Below are positions 10,940-24,266 of a stretch of DNA of 64,000 nt, one piece after another. The notes below the pieces were generated by a model. The model ran no database searches. It was given only the letters and a program-made list of their open reading frames with translations, and was not told where the DNA came from. The translations under genes and the position numbers were made by a program. Source of the stretch: Neonectria sp. B-13 (taxonomy: Eukaryota > Ascomycota > Sordariomycetes > Hypocreales > Nectriaceae); the NCBI GenBank assembly GCA_002682825.1, contig NOKP01000011.1:930420-994419 (forward strand). The letters run 5' to 3'. The stretch's first letter is position 1. Every line of letters starts with the position of its first letter.

Positions 10940-13900
10940 GATGCGCCTTGGTCGGGCAGGATGATCGCTGTACTGGCGACGCGACCAGACGTTCGTTGAG
11001 GCTCTCCGCGTCCGAGGCCCGGGAAGTGGAGTAAATTCGCGGCCGTGATCAAAGGCCAAGAAGTTGACCAGGGTCCGCCCAAAGAAGCACGGGCAGTTGC
11101 ACAACCGCGTTTGAGTGAACGCCACGGATGTCTCCAAATAGTAACTATCTCGCGTCGGCCCGGGTACCCAAGCCACAGAAGCGAGGAAGTGCTGCCGAAG
11201 TGGCTCAGCAGCTAGAATGGAGCCTGAGGTTGTGATTCTGGCGAGTGATTCTGGCGAGGGATTCATAGCGAGATGCTTGAGCAGGGATATGCTGCTTACC
11301 TCATCCGGCGGGGAGGCGCAGCATGTTTCGCTGTGGCGCCTGAACCAACTGCCAAGCCGGCCCGGATGGAGACAATTTCAAGGAGGTTATGCAACCAACC
11401 CCTTTCTACTTTCAGGGTCAAAGAATGGCCTTGGTTAGCCAGAGAAGCTTCTACCGCGTCTGACGGACTGCCATTTTAGGTAGCGTCGATATAGTACCAA
11501 TGAAGTACGAAGTACGTAGTAAGTTACGTGGCAACTGACGTCGATGCCCTTGTAGCCCGTTTAGGCTTCAGACTTTGGCCCTTGTTCATCTTCACCGCGA
11601 TGAGGTCGAGCCGCCGAAGCGAGGCCTGGACGCCTCTTTGCATCTGGTCATCTCTGCCTGACCGGGGTCTCAAAGCCTCACCAACAACACCAACCGGCGA
11701 TGCATGCATCGTGTATCAGAAAGGGGTCGCGACCTTGGCGCGAAGCAGCACATTGAAAGCCGAGGAGCGCCGGGACAAGGGTTCTACGCACGGCCAGATC
11801 CATTCCAATCCATCGCGGTGGAAGAACCGGTGCCTACTGCACAAATTCATTGATTATCCTTGGCTGGAATGTTTTGAAGACTGGGTTTGGTATGTGCCTT
11901 TGTTTCGAGATAGTATGGTATGTGATAACTACTCATTGTTGCCCCAGGCTCGTAGTTTGTGCGTCTGTATGCCACTAGCTTTCGAACTTGAGGTCAGGTT
12001 ATGTCAACTGGACATGTAGATATCTCGGTGACATTGGTTGATCTTGGTCATCTCCAGACTCTAGGATTGGACCCCGGCGGCGTGTATGAAACTGTATGAA
12101 GATACTATGAAGGTGCGGCATCTAACAATCCCGCTGTTTGTTTCTTGGAGTCTGGACTCTGACCCCATGAAATCCGGAGTGAGGCTTAGATGCTTACTAG
12201 CGGAATGGAATCTAATACGACGCTCACCGTTCATCCATGGGGCATTTCCGAGAGAGCCCCTGATGAGGGTCCAATCCGAGGGGCATTTCTGGAAATCGCA
12301 GATTACATAGCGCAACGTTTCGTTGCTTTTGGGGGTTTGGTTCATTGACCACCTCCATTCTCCAGGCTGGGCCATGTCACTGGAAATTTGGAGCTGCACG
12401 CCAAGGGACCCCTGGCCAGGGTTGCCCGGAGTTCGAGCCTGAGAGGCAGGGCAAGACCGGCGGCTGCAGAGCGGGATTGGGTGCAGCAGCGAAGAGGTTT
12501 TGTACCACGGGGCGTGCACTAAGCCGCTTGACGGCTGCGTCATGCCGCACAGCTGCAATGATGAGCAGCGCTATGGAGCCCTCGTGCGACCGGTGGTGGT
12601 GGGTTGGCGTGGGCAATGAATTGGCGCAAGACGGGGCTCGGAGACCGCCTTGGTTTCCGTAGATACGCATTGCGCGACTAGCACAGAACGATGTGCCTCA
12701 GACGTCAGAACGTCAGAATCGAGGATTCGCGAATGTCGATATGGGTAGGGCTGCGGAGCTGACCACTTACGTCTAGCATTGGAGCTAGCCACGGCGAAGC
12801 CGCGAAATAGCGATGAAGAGCGGGAGTGGTCGGTGGCCCCGCTGCTAGCTTCAATGTTTGGCTGCGCTGACTGCTGCCTCTGCAGCCTCTCCGACAGAAC
12901 GGAGCCTGTTCGCACGCAATTAACCCCCGAGCCTCCGAGAGTCCGACACAACCGGACCTAAGACCCTGTGTCCGCTGTGCCCGCGGCCAGCGGCACCGAA
13001 CGAGAAATGCGGTTACCCAGGTGGGAAGTTGGACAACAGAACAACCGGGACCGACGACACCGAGGCCACGACACCCCAGAGACGAGCAATATCACAATGC
13101 CAGTTGACGGAACTCCGACGAACCCTTTCGGGCGATTCCAGGGCTCCGTCCGCCGTGATGACGGGAATTCATGGGACTGCCGGGCGCTATCACGAGCATG
13201 AGGCTAGACCACTACGTAGTAAGCAAGTGACTCGGCGAAGGAGGCGAACGATGACATATGTACGGAGTACGCCAGCCAAGTTCATAATCCAGCACGTTGT
13301 TGCGTGGGGCTGGATCGTTCATCTCTGGCTGAGGCGGGCGGAGATCTGGGCCGGCCAATGCCAGACCAATCGCCGTCGACCAGCGACTTGTCCAGAGCGC
13401 TTCCTAGACTACCATAGGATCGCCGCACCGAGCGTATGTCGTGTGCTGCGAATGCCCTGGAACAGCAATTCAACAGCCAGAAACAACAGGGAGACGGAAA
13501 TACAGCCTCGGGTTGGTGTGTGGGAGACCATCTGAAGCACCCATGGGGAGCGACTCGTCTGAGTGGATGGAAGGATTCGAAGGATGGGATAATTTCTGAT
13601 GCAGCACTCGTGCCTCCCTTTGGCCTGTGAGCTGACAGGCCCTGTCGAGTTGAAGGTTCCGAAAGGGATCAAGAAACGCAAATCCCGAGAAGAGAGAGAG
13701 CCCAGTGAAAGCTTGGTTCGCTGTTGGCTGCAAGGGCCCTGGTCCTCGCCAGGGACTCGGGGCTGGCATCAAGTTCCAGGGACGTCCTCTGCTGGCGAGT
13801 GGGCACTTTTGGGTTCCCAAGTCTCAGCTAAAGCCAGAGACCGTAAGACTAACGTGGCCGGGTGCCAATCCGCGACGACAACGCTCTGTCAGCGCAGCGC

Positions 13901-16039
13901 TAGTAGCGCCTTCGTCTGGCTTACATTATCAAGACACACTTGTCTGTCGCTGATTGTGGGAGGATTGTGATTGCTGAGATGGCGAGATGGAGGCCAGTGG
14001 ATAACGGAAGAAGCTGCGGATGATTACTGTACTGCGGACGAAGCTGCGGATGCTGCGGCAGATCCCACGGCGGCGGCTAATGATTCTGAACGCGCTGACT
14101 GTGTCGGCGGCCACCCGGCCGGGTTCACTGCGAGAGAGTGCCAGCGTGTCAACGTGCTTGCGTGCGAGTGCGAGTATGGGAAGATTTGAAGATGGAGCGG
14201 AGCGCGAAGGAGTGTGAGGCCTTGAGCATGGGCCTGTCGTACGTGGGCGCTTCGTACTTCGCACGTCCGACAACACCAGAACGCTGGCCTAGACCTGTCA
14301 CCAGCGGCCAAGGCAAGAGGCACGCGGGGGAAACGACGGCTGGCGCAACCGTAGGAGAGGGTAACAGGGCTTGCAAGTTGGCTATTCGGGCGTGGCGGCC
14401 ATGGCTTTCAGACACGGCGCCCTCCCTGCCGCCCTGGCTGTTTGCCCTTTTCTCTTGGCTTCGCAACCTCTGCCTGGCAGGGGCGTGTGGTAGATGCCTC
14501 AAGGGGCCAAGCCAGGCAGATGCCATGCCAGGGCGAGCCCGGCAAAAATAAACATGAATAGCATTGTTGAGCCTAACGGTAAGTGTAACGGTTAAGTATA
14601 ACCAACACCAGGCTTGTCCACCATGCTCGCCCAAACTACAAAGCCACAGGAGGAACAATGCTAGCGCTCCATCGCTGCGCTGTGGATTGGGTGACTCGGG
14701 CTTTCGTTGGCGAGCGGTGCGTGATGCTGTTTGATGCGTGATGCGTGAATGCGAGTTTGCAGGGTCGAGGATACATGGCGATCTGGGCTAGGTACGGGTA
14801 CGTAGCGTCGGGATCTGATACCTGGCGTCTTTGACGGGATGGAGTACTCACCGACACGCCCGAAAAACCCGCCCCGTGCTTCCGGGCTGTTGTGGAAGTC
14901 GTCTGGAGGACTTGCCTACCTACTAGCGGCCATGGGCTTCGGTGAAGGGGCTGGCCGGTTCAGTTGTCACGACGGATGGGCGGCGGGGGCTTCGTGTGCG
15001 GGAGGTTGAGATGGAGTACTTGCGTAGGGGGCTAAAGGGGGAGGGCCTCCCTACGCGGTTCCCTGGATCAGAGGTACCCGCCGGGCGGGCCACTGGTCAA
15101 TCACGGAGTCCGACACGGAGGAGGTCGAGGGAGGGAGAGAGGAGGGATTGCACGATTGCACATGGTAGAGTGCCATCCGCTGTGCATTGCTTTGCATTTG
15201 TCTGCTCTCAGCTGTCTCGTCCGTTCTCCGGATGCTCCGCACTCCGCACTCGCACGCATGGCTCTGTACGAAATAGTCGCGCCTGGTAATTAGTTGCTTG
15301 CATCGTCGGATGGGCCGGGAACCAAACTGCCCCTTCGCGCTCGTCGGATTCTCACGCTGCTCCAGCTGCTCTCCGACGTCCAAGTTCCAGGTTCCAACCC
15401 ATACCGCGCGCGCCGCCGCCACACCCACCTGCCGTCGCCCAAAGGAGGCAGGTCCATGTACCTCCCTCTCTCCCTACTGCGTACGAGTACATCGCAGGTC
15501 GGTACGGAAGATGCGCTACGCCCCACGCCCTGGGTCACCCTTACCCACACCCACTCTCCCCACTGCCATTTCCCTTGCCAGCCCGTCCTAGGCGTCCCAG
15601 GCGTCCCAAACAGGGTCCTGGTCGGTCCCAGTCTCGAGAACGGGTCCCGGCCGTCCCACTGGAGGTGCCCCCCGACCAGTGGTCCCCAGTGGAGTGTGCT
15701 CTCCAAAAGTCCACCGTAGCTTTTTTCCTTCCGCCCCGTCTTGCTTACACAACTCCCCTACTCTCCCGTCTTCGTCTCCATCCCCATCCGCAACCCATCT
15801 CTCCCTCCACCCACGACTCCGACAACAACGTCCCTGGTCGACGACGTGCCCGCGACAACCACTTCGACCTCTACGTCGCCGCCGAACGCGATTCCGACGA
15901 CCACCCGGTGCTTCTCCAATTGCACCTTCGTTAACGCTCCCACTACAACCCATTCCCGCCTGAGCCTTCTCCGCCGCGACTCTCCCAATCTGGCTGGCGT
16001 CGAGGGGCCGATCGGGCGCTTGCCCGCGATTTCACCACA
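10940..16039. other. Five-kilobase gene-free stretch upstream of the flippase
   Basis: No exon set with coding character was found on either strand despite several chance open frames of 120-165 codons. It holds short imperfect direct repeats (GAAGCTGCGGATG twice at about 14010-14055), TACG-rich palindromic words at about 11500 and 14240, and from about 15700 a long C/T-rich leader that is probably the 5' UTR of the flippase gene. Confidence 0.5.
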
Positions 16040-19000
16040 ATGACCAGCACAAACCCCCCAGAGGGTGCCCTTAATGCTACCCAGCGGGCGCGATGGGCTA
16101 CTCGAAGAATGACCGTCAAGAGCAGTAGCAACAAACGCAACTCTCTCTTGAACCGCATGCATAAGAAGACAACCTCAAACGAGAAGAACCCACCTTCCGA
16201 CCAGCCTGGCGACAATGGGCACCCGCCGCCCGAAGACGCCGATAATCGGGTCGAAGTTGATACCGACGATACTGACGACGAGGAAGTATCCGATAATCGA
16301 ACGCTCTATTTCAACCAGCCCCTGCCGGACAGTCTGGTCGACGAAGACGGCCATCCAATTCAGTCCTTTACCCGAAACAAGATCCGGACGGCCAAGTACA
16401 CCCCCATATCCTTCGTACCTAAGAACCTGTGGTTCCAGTTTCACAACGTCGCCAACATCTTTTTCCTGTTCTTGGTCATTCTGGTCGTAAGTCGCTATCC
16501 CACTTGCCTCGGCTTGTCTTCGAAAGCCAACCTTACCCGCGTCTTAGATCTTCCCCATTTTCGGAGGTGTCAATCCGGGCCTCAACGCCGTGCCCCTAAT
16601 CTTCATCATCACCGTTACAGCCATCAAAGATGCCGTCGAGGACTACCGGAGGACTATCCTTGATATCGAACTCAACAATGCGCCCGTCCACCGACTCCGA
16701 AACTGGACCAACGTCAATGTTCTCGATGGAGACATTTCCCTCTGGCGACGGTTCAAGAAGGGCAACTCCAACTTTTTTGGTGCCATCTGGCGCGGCATCC
16801 AGAGCATATGGTCCAAGAAGGTTCGGGCGGAGCGAACCAGGCGCAAGACAGCGACCGAGGAGGACCCAGTTCGACCTTCGATGGAAACGCACCGTACCAG
16901 ACACTCCATGCGCAACTCCGTGTCAACTCCCTATGGAAATCGTGAGTCTTTCGCGTCTGTCCGGGAAGACATTCAGATGACGCCCGTACCGTCTCCGTCA
17001 CCGCAACCACACATTCAAATTCAGCTTCCTCAAAGCGAGGATGCGAAGCGTGCTGCGGCCATAGCCAAAATGAAGACGAGCATTATCCAGCCCAACCACC
17101 CTGTGGGAGGCGCCAGATTTCAGAAGGACACTTGGAAGAGCATTGTTGTCGGAGATTTCGTTCGTATCTACAACGACGAAGAGCTGCCCGCCGATGTCAT
17201 CATCCTCGCTACTTCTGACCCAGACGGCGCGTGCTTTGTTGAGACGAAGAACTTGGATGGTGAGACCAATCTCAAGGTTCGCCAGGCGCTTCGATGCGGT
17301 CGATCAATCAAGCATGCCCGAGACTGCGAGCGAGCCGAGTTCTGCATCGAGAGTGAGGCCGCCCAGCCCAACCTTTACAAGTACAACGGCGCCATCAAGT
17401 GGCAGCAAGCTGTGCCCGGTTATCCCGAAGACGACCTCGAAGATATGACCGAGCCGATCACAATTGACAATCTACTTCTCCGAGGTTGCAACTTGAGAAA
17501 TACAGAATGGGTTCTGGGCGTTGTCATTTTCACTGGACACGACACTAAAATTATGATGAACGCTGGTATTACTCCCAGCAAGCGCCCGCGAATCGCCCGC
17601 GAGATGAACTTCAACGTCATCTGCAATTTCGGCATCCTGCTCATCATGTGTTTACTTGCCGCTATTGTGAACGGTGTGGCATGGTCAAAGACGAACGCCT
17701 CGCTCTACTTCTTTGATTTCGGCTCAATCGGCGGAAGCGGAGCCATGAGCGGCTTCATCACTTTCTGGGCCGCCATCATTTTGTTCCAAAATTTGGTCCC
17801 CATCTCACTTTACATTACCCTCGAGATCGTCAGAACTCTCCAAGCCATCTTCATTTATAGTGACGTGGAGATGTACTACGAGAAGATTGACCAACCCTGC
17901 ATTCCCAAGTCCTGGAACATCTCGGACGATGTCGGTCAGATTGAGTATATCTTCTCCGACAAGACGGGTACGCTGACCCAAAATGTCATGGAATTCAAGA
18001 AGGCCACTATCAATGGACAACCTTACGGAGAGGCCTATACGGAAGCACAGGCTGGAATACAGAAACGACTGGGCGTGGACATCGAAAAGGAGGGTGAGAG
18101 GATCCGTGGCGAGATTGCCGAAGCTAAAGTTCGGGCTCTCGAGAGTCTCCGAAAGCTGCACGACAACCCTTACCTCTACGACGACGCTCTTACCTTTGTC
18201 GCCCCGGACTTCGTCGCCGACTTAGCTGGTGAACATGGCCCTGAGCAAAAAGCTGCAAACGAGTACTTCATGCTTTCCTTGGCCCTCTGTCATACCGTTA
18301 TCGCAGAGAAGTCACCCGGTGATCCGCCAAGGATGATCTTCAAGGCGCAGTCCCCAGATGAGGAGGCACTCGTCGCGACTGCTCGCGATATGGGCTTCAC
18401 TGTCCTCGGCAACTCGGGAGACGGCATCAACCTCAACGTTCTTGGCGAGGAGCGTCACTACCAGATTCTGAACACCATCGAGTTCAACTCTACCCGCAAG
18501 CGAATGAGCTCGATCGTTCGAATGCCCGATGGCCGCATCATCCTCATTTGTAAGGGCGCCGACAGTGTCATTTACGCTCGCTTGAAGAAGGGAGAGCAGA
18601 AAGAGCTGAGGAAGGATACGGCCGATCATTTGGAGATGTTTGCCCGTGAGGGCTTGCGAACGCTGTGCATTGCCCACAAGGAGGTGACGGAGGAGGAATA
18701 CCGACTCTGGAAAAAGGAGCACGACGTTGCAGCATCGGCTTTGGATGATCGAGAGGAGAAATTGGAAGTTGTTGCTGAGCTAATTGAGCAAGACCTCTAC
18801 CTTCTGGGCGGCACCGCCATCGAGGATCGGCTGCAAGACGGAGTGCCAGACACCATTGCCCTGCTGGGCGACGCTGGTATCAAGCTTTGGGTCTTGACCG
18901 GCGACAAGGTCGAGACTGCCATCAACATTGGATTCTCGTGTAACTTACTCCACAACGACATGGAATTGATTCACATGAAGGTGGAAGAGGACGAATCCGG

Positions 19001-20708
19001 TCAGACTGGCGACGACGCCTTCCTCGACATGGCAGAAAAGTTACTGGACGACAACATGGTACCCTTTGGCATCACCGGAAGTGACGAAGACCTTGCTCGC
19101 GCCAAGAAGAACCACGAGCCCCCAGCGCCGACTCACGGGTTGGTTATCGATGGATTCACGCTACGATGGGTCCTGCATGATCGACTGAAGCAGAAGTTCC
19201 TGCTGCTTTGCAAGCAGTGCAAGTCCGTCTTGTGTTGCCGTGTTAGTCCTGCACAGAAGGCTGCCGTCGTCGCCATGGTGAAGAACGGCCTTGACGTCAT
19301 GACCCTCTCCATCGGAGACGGCGCCAACGACGTGGCCATGATCCAGGAGGCTGATGTCGGTGTCGGTATCGCCGGTGTGGAAGGCCGACAAGCCGCCATG
19401 TCGTCCGACTACGCGATTGCTCAGTTCCGATACCTCTCGAGACTGGTACTGGTTCATGGTCGATGGTCGTACCGCCGCTTGGCGGAGAGCATCAGCAACT
19501 TCTTTTACAAAAACATGGTGTGGACTTTCGCCATTTTCTGGTACGAGATCTTCTGCGACTTCGACATGACGTATCTATTCGACTACACGTACATTCTCAT
19601 GTTCAACTTGTTCTTCACGTCGGTGCCTGTGGCTATCATGGGTGTTCTGGATCAAGACGTCTCTGACAAGGTTTCGTTGGCCGTGCCGCAGCTGTACCGC
19701 CGAGGCATTGAGCGAATGGAGTGGACCCAGTCCAAGTTCTGGTAAGCTTGTTGTTACGGATGACTATCTATTGAGTAGAAGACACTAACATGCGACGATA
19801 GGCTGTACATGGTTGATGGTATATACCAGTCGGTCATGGTCTTCTTCATCCCTTACCTCCTTTTCAAGGACGGTACATTTGTCTCCATGAACGGACTCAA
19901 CATCGAAGACCGAGTTCGCTTCGGTGCCTATATCGCTCACCCTGCTGTCGTCACGATCAACATGTACATCCTCATCAACACCTACCGGTGGGATTGGCTG
20001 ATGCTGCTGATTGTGGTGATCAGTGACATCTTCATCTTCTTCTGGACTGGAGTGTACACATCCTTCACCTCGGCCCAATTCTTCTACGGAGCGGCTTCCC
20101 AAGTCTATCGGGAGGCGACGTTCTGGGCCGTCTTCTTCATTGTGCCAGTCATCTGCCTGTTCCCCCGGTTTGCCATCAAGGCGCTGCAGAAGGTGTATTG
20201 GCCATACGACGTCGATATCATCCGCGAGCAGGAGAGGATGGGCATGTTCTCGCACCTGTCACCGACGGAGGAATCAGATGATGCCACTGTCGCTGACACC
20301 AGGAGTAATAAGTCGAAGTCGTCCAACAGCTCCAAGTCTAAGAAGGCTAAGCGTGTCACCTATGGTAGCGTCGACGAAGACCTGCGACCCATCTACCCGC
20401 CGTCAGTAGCTACCCGGACGACGACGTACAACCAGCATAGCCAAAACGGCAGCGACTCGACCAACTACACCAACCCCCGAATGTCGCTGGACATTCCCGC
20501 CCAGGGTCGGCCGTCAATCGACCGTGCCCGGCCATCTTACGATCGGATGCGGGCGTCGATGGATCGAGTGCGAGCCAGTTACGAGGCCAGCAGCGAATTC
20601 ACGTCGGCAGCACGACTGTCGAGGATCGAATCAAGTCAGTCACAAGGAGGCGGACGATTCCGACCACGTCTCCGCGGACTTTCACTCTCCAAGAGCGCCA
20701 ACCACTAG
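16040..20708 (+). CDS. dnf1: P4-type ATPase, plasma-membrane phospholipid flippase (DNF1-like)
   Basis: Exons 16040-16486, 16548-19741 and 19802-20708 join in frame to give 1515 residues, close to yeast Dnf1. Seen in order: a Ser/basic N-tail; helix 1 NLWFQFHNVANIFFLFLVILV; the actuator DGETNLK; PISLYITLEIV in helix 4; the phosphorylation site D620-KTGT; KGADSVIYARL in the nucleotide domain; LTGDKVETAINIGFS and GDGANDVAMIQ at the hinge; then the last six membrane helices. It flips phosphatidylserine, phosphatidylethanolamine or lyso-lipids to the cytosolic leaflet, probably with a Cdc50-type partner. The DNF1/2 rather than DRS2 subclass is inferred from length and the long insert after helix 2. 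The C-tail carries a seven-residue Arg/Ser/Asp repeat. Confidence 0.95.
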
Positions 20709-21850
20709 GGGATGGATTCATGGTGACACTCGATCACACACCGAACACTGACACTCCTTGTACATTACCCCACCCACAACTGGTGGCAAGCACCGGAATC
20801 CGTTTTGAGAGTCGTCTTTTTTCTTGTTTTGATATCCCGGGCCTGCAACAAGGTCATTGATGCACTTATGATCTGCACGAGCGATCTACGAGTGGCTTCT
20901 CCACCGACCCTATGGGAGCTCCGAGCTCCGGTGTCCGCATTCTATGAGCGCGCCACGGAAGGAAAGGGGTCGTTTTGTTTGCTTGATTCTGCGCACATTT
21001 TTGGGGGGAGTCTGTCTTACACACGCAGGGCGTTTTGAAAGGGGAAATGCAAAAGGTGGCTTTGACTTCTGTATGATTGCTTGCTTGGCTTTTTTGCGCT
21101 ACCGTGCCACTTTCTTTTCCTTATATCTCTTACTTCTTCATTTTCTTGATATTCGCATTTTAGAGGTGAGAAAGCGGCAAAACTCATTCATTATGAGGAG
21201 TGGTTTCATTGCGCGGAGGGGTTGGTCAAAGAAGGAGAGTAGTAGGGAGAAGAGGGAAGACAAGAGATGCTGAGAGACCAGCGCTGGGCTGGAGAAGACT
21301 GCGACGCCCGAGAAGGAGACGGGCGCAAAGGATACAGGTGGACTGTACATACGGTATCATAATAGCTTGTCGCTTCTTTTTCCTTTTTTGGAGAACAAAC
21401 CCCCAACACGAAGATGTATAATTCAAGTATCGTTTGTGCCATGGTGAATTTCTGTAGATGTGGTGATTCGGTGTGAGATTGATAAGACGATGGATGGATG
21501 GGTGGATGCTCCGCTCCACAAGTACTTATTTCTTACTCGGGACGACTGCAGAGCCGTTGAAGGTGCGTCCTGCACTGCAATTACTCCGTAGCATGTATAC
21601 GAATACTACCTGCAATGCACAGACTGGTACGAATACGACGGGGCGTGACAGTCTTGGCAGGGGAACATTCCGGCCCCACCGCGGTCCCCTCCACCGTCCA
21701 CCCCTCCACCACAACTGATATACAGGGCGGGCTGCACCTTCACCCACCGCTTCCGCTCCTTTACCTTCGCCTTCAGCCTCCAGAGAGAGTCACGGAGAGC
21801 ATCTCCCGCCAGCCAATTGATCTCTTTGCGCCTCCCGTCTCGTCGGCATC
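20709..21850. other. Intergenic between flippase and aldehyde dehydrogenase
   Basis: Holds the flippase 3' end and the upstream region of the next gene. T-rich at about 21040-21150. No gene was seen. Confidence 0.5.
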
Positions 21851-23729
21851 ATGGAACCCCCCGAGCCGTTTGCCCTCAAGGCGTGGTACTGGTGCAGCAA
21901 CTATGCCACCAACCGCTTCAACATGTCGTATGTGTTCGCGCCATGGCCAATTGACCACGACTGACGTTCCTCTCAGCCATGAAGCCTTCTCCATTGCGGC
22001 CACTCTCCTCGCCATCGCCTTCTCGCTGTTTCTCGTCCGCGTCGCCAACTCGGCCGCCGTGGCTTCCGGCCCTCCCCGCCGGTACACGGTCCCCGCGCCC
22101 AAGATGCCCTCCCCGTCGACCACGGTCGAGACGACATCGGTCAAGATGCCCGGCAGCTCCGCCGTGCAGTGCTACGCGCCCGCCACCGGCCAGTTCCTCG
22201 GCCTCGTCAACCCCTCGACGCCCGCCGCCATCGACCGCGCCGTCGACGCCGCCGCCGCTGCGCAGAAGACGTGGGCCGAGACCACCTTCGCCCAGCGCAA
22301 GGCCGTCCTGCGCTCGCTGATGCAGTACGTCCTCGACAACGCCGAGCAGATCTGCAGGATCGCCGGCCTCGACAGCGGGAAGACCATGGTGGACGCTCAG
22401 CTCGGCGAGATCCTCGTCACCGTCGAGAAGATCCAGTGGACCCTTGCCCATGGCGAGAAGGCCCTCCGCCCCTCGCGCCGCCCGACTAACCTGCTCATGA
22501 CGTACAAGCGCAACACGGTGCACTACGAGCCCCTGGGCGTCGTCGCCGCCCTCGTCAGCTGGAACTACCCCTTCCACAACATGATAGGTCCCATCATCAG
22601 CGCCCTGTTCGCCGGCAACGGCATCCTCGTCAAGGTCTCGGAGCAGACCGCCTGGTCCAGCGCCTACTTCGCTAGCATCGCTCGCGGCGCCCTCGTTGCC
22701 CACGGCTTCGACCCTCAGCTCATCCAGACCATCGTCTGCTGGCCCCAGACGGCCAACCACTTGACCTGCCACCCGGGCATCAGCCACATCACCTTTATCG
22801 GCTCCCAGTCCGTTGCCCACCATGTTGCTGCCAGTGCCGCCAAGAGCTTGACTCCCGTCGTTGCCGAGCTCGGTGGCAAGGACCCCTTTATCATCCTTGA
22901 CTCTGCTGTTAACGGCCTGAAGCGTATTGCTGAGATCGTCCTTCGTGGCACCTTCCAGGCCGCTGGCCAGAACTGTATCGGCATTGAGCGTGTCATCGCC
23001 GCCCCCGCTGTCTACGATGAGCTCGTCCAGCTCCTCGAGCCTCGCGTTAAGGCTCTCCGTCTTGGCCCCCAGGCCGACGTTGGCGCCATGATCTCCGACG
23101 CCTCCTTCGACCGCCTCGAGAAGGTCATCGCCGAGGCCGTGTCCCAGGGCGCTCGCCTCCTCGCTGGCGGCAAGCGGTACAACCACCCCGACTATCCCCA
23201 GGGCCACTACTTCCAGCCCACACTCCTCGTCGACGTCACCCCGGACATGGCAGTCGCCCAGCAGGAATGTTTTGCCCCCGTCCTCACCATCCTGCGCACC
23301 AAGTCCTCCTCGCCTGCCGACGTCCTAGCTATTGCCAACGCCCCCAACTTTGGTCTCGGCGCCTCCGTCCACGGCTCCGAGCGCGACCCTAACCTCCAGC
23401 CCATCGTCCGCGGCCTCCGCGCTGGCATGGTCGCCGTCAACGACTTCGCTGTCTTCTACGCGGTCCAACTCCCCTTCGGCGGTGCTGGCGGCTCCGGCTA
23501 CGGCCGCTTCGCCGGCGAGGAGGGTCTCCGCGGTCTCTGCAACATCAAGGCCGTCTGCGAGGACCGCTTCGGCTGGCTCGGCATCCGCACCGCCATCCCG
23601 CCCCCCGTCCAGTATCCCATTGCCAGCCAAGACAAGAGCTGGGTCTTTACCCAGGCCGTCGTCGAGGTTGGCTACGGCGGACCCGGCCGGAAGCTCAAGG
23701 GCTTGGTCAAGATGTTCAAGAACATGTAA
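21851..23729 (+). CDS. msc7: Membrane-anchored aldehyde dehydrogenase, MSC7-like
   Basis: Exons 21851-21927 and 21977-23729 join (GTATGT...TCAG) to give 609 residues. The start MEPPEPFALKAWYWCSNYAT is followed by one hydrophobic segment (IAATLLAIAFSLFLVRVA), so the enzyme is membrane anchored with the catalytic domain on one face. The aldehyde dehydrogenase core is complete: VSWNYPFHNMIGP in the NAD fold, the general base E323 in VVAELGGKD, catalytic C359 in GQNCIGIER, and PFGGAGGSGYGRF near the end. S. cerevisiae Msc7 has the same anchor-plus-dehydrogenase plan, and its substrate is not established. Codons are strongly C-ending, which also leaves a long open frame on the opposite strand that is not a gene. 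Confidence 0.9.
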
Positions 23730-24266
23730 AAGATGACGTCCGACAACGAAACAATATCAAACGAAGAAAAACCGACAGCGTCCAGCTGACTGCATGTACC
23801 GAACCAAGTAGAGTAGTCAAGCCATGGGTCCGGGGACTGTGTCATCACTCCCGTGGGGTTGGGTGCTTGGGCTGGCGCAGATATACCCTTAAATTAATAG
23901 TATAACACCACTTACCGACGTAAGAGCTAGACAGAGGTAGATGAAATGAGAAGGCCATGAGAACTCATACCTTTGACCATACCCATTTCTTCCTGTGCAT
24001 GTCTCCTGACCGGAGTGATCATCAACATCAACATTGTTCTAATTTTCACAGAATACACGCGATGTGAGTCAAGTGCAACATATCGTTGTGATTTTGAGAA
24101 CCTGCAAGCCTATCTTGGAATATGCCTTGGATATGGCATCTCACTTCATAGCATCTTGCCTACTGATCTTCTCCCCACTGAACTAGATACCAGAGCAAAC
24201 TAAGTCCTAAGACCTGAAGCGTAGGTAGTAGTAGTAGTAGTAGCCTGGGCATGTTGTGGTGGTAAT
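23730..24266. other. Intergenic between converging genes
   Basis: No gene was seen. A short TAG/TAC trinucleotide run lies at about 24226-24244. Confidence 0.5.

Noticed and set aside
10940..11266. In-frame N-terminal extension of the Nse5-like protein to ATG 11266
   Set aside because: The added 109 residues lack protein-like pattern, and the ATG at 10939 places the PIP-like motif at the N-terminus where such motifs normally lie.
11528..12019. A 163-codon open frame in the gene-free stretch
   Set aside because: Composition and order look random, there is no recognisable motif, and the opposite strand is equally open.
12400..12460. A GTTCGAGC word suggesting a tRNA T-arm
   Set aside because: No A box or cloverleaf at the right distance on either side.
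21918..23207. A 429-codon open frame on the minus strand opposite the aldehyde dehydrogenase
   Set aside because: It is a by-product of the strong C-ending codon bias of the dehydrogenase gene. The translation is Gly/Asp/Glu/Val low-complexity with no domain.
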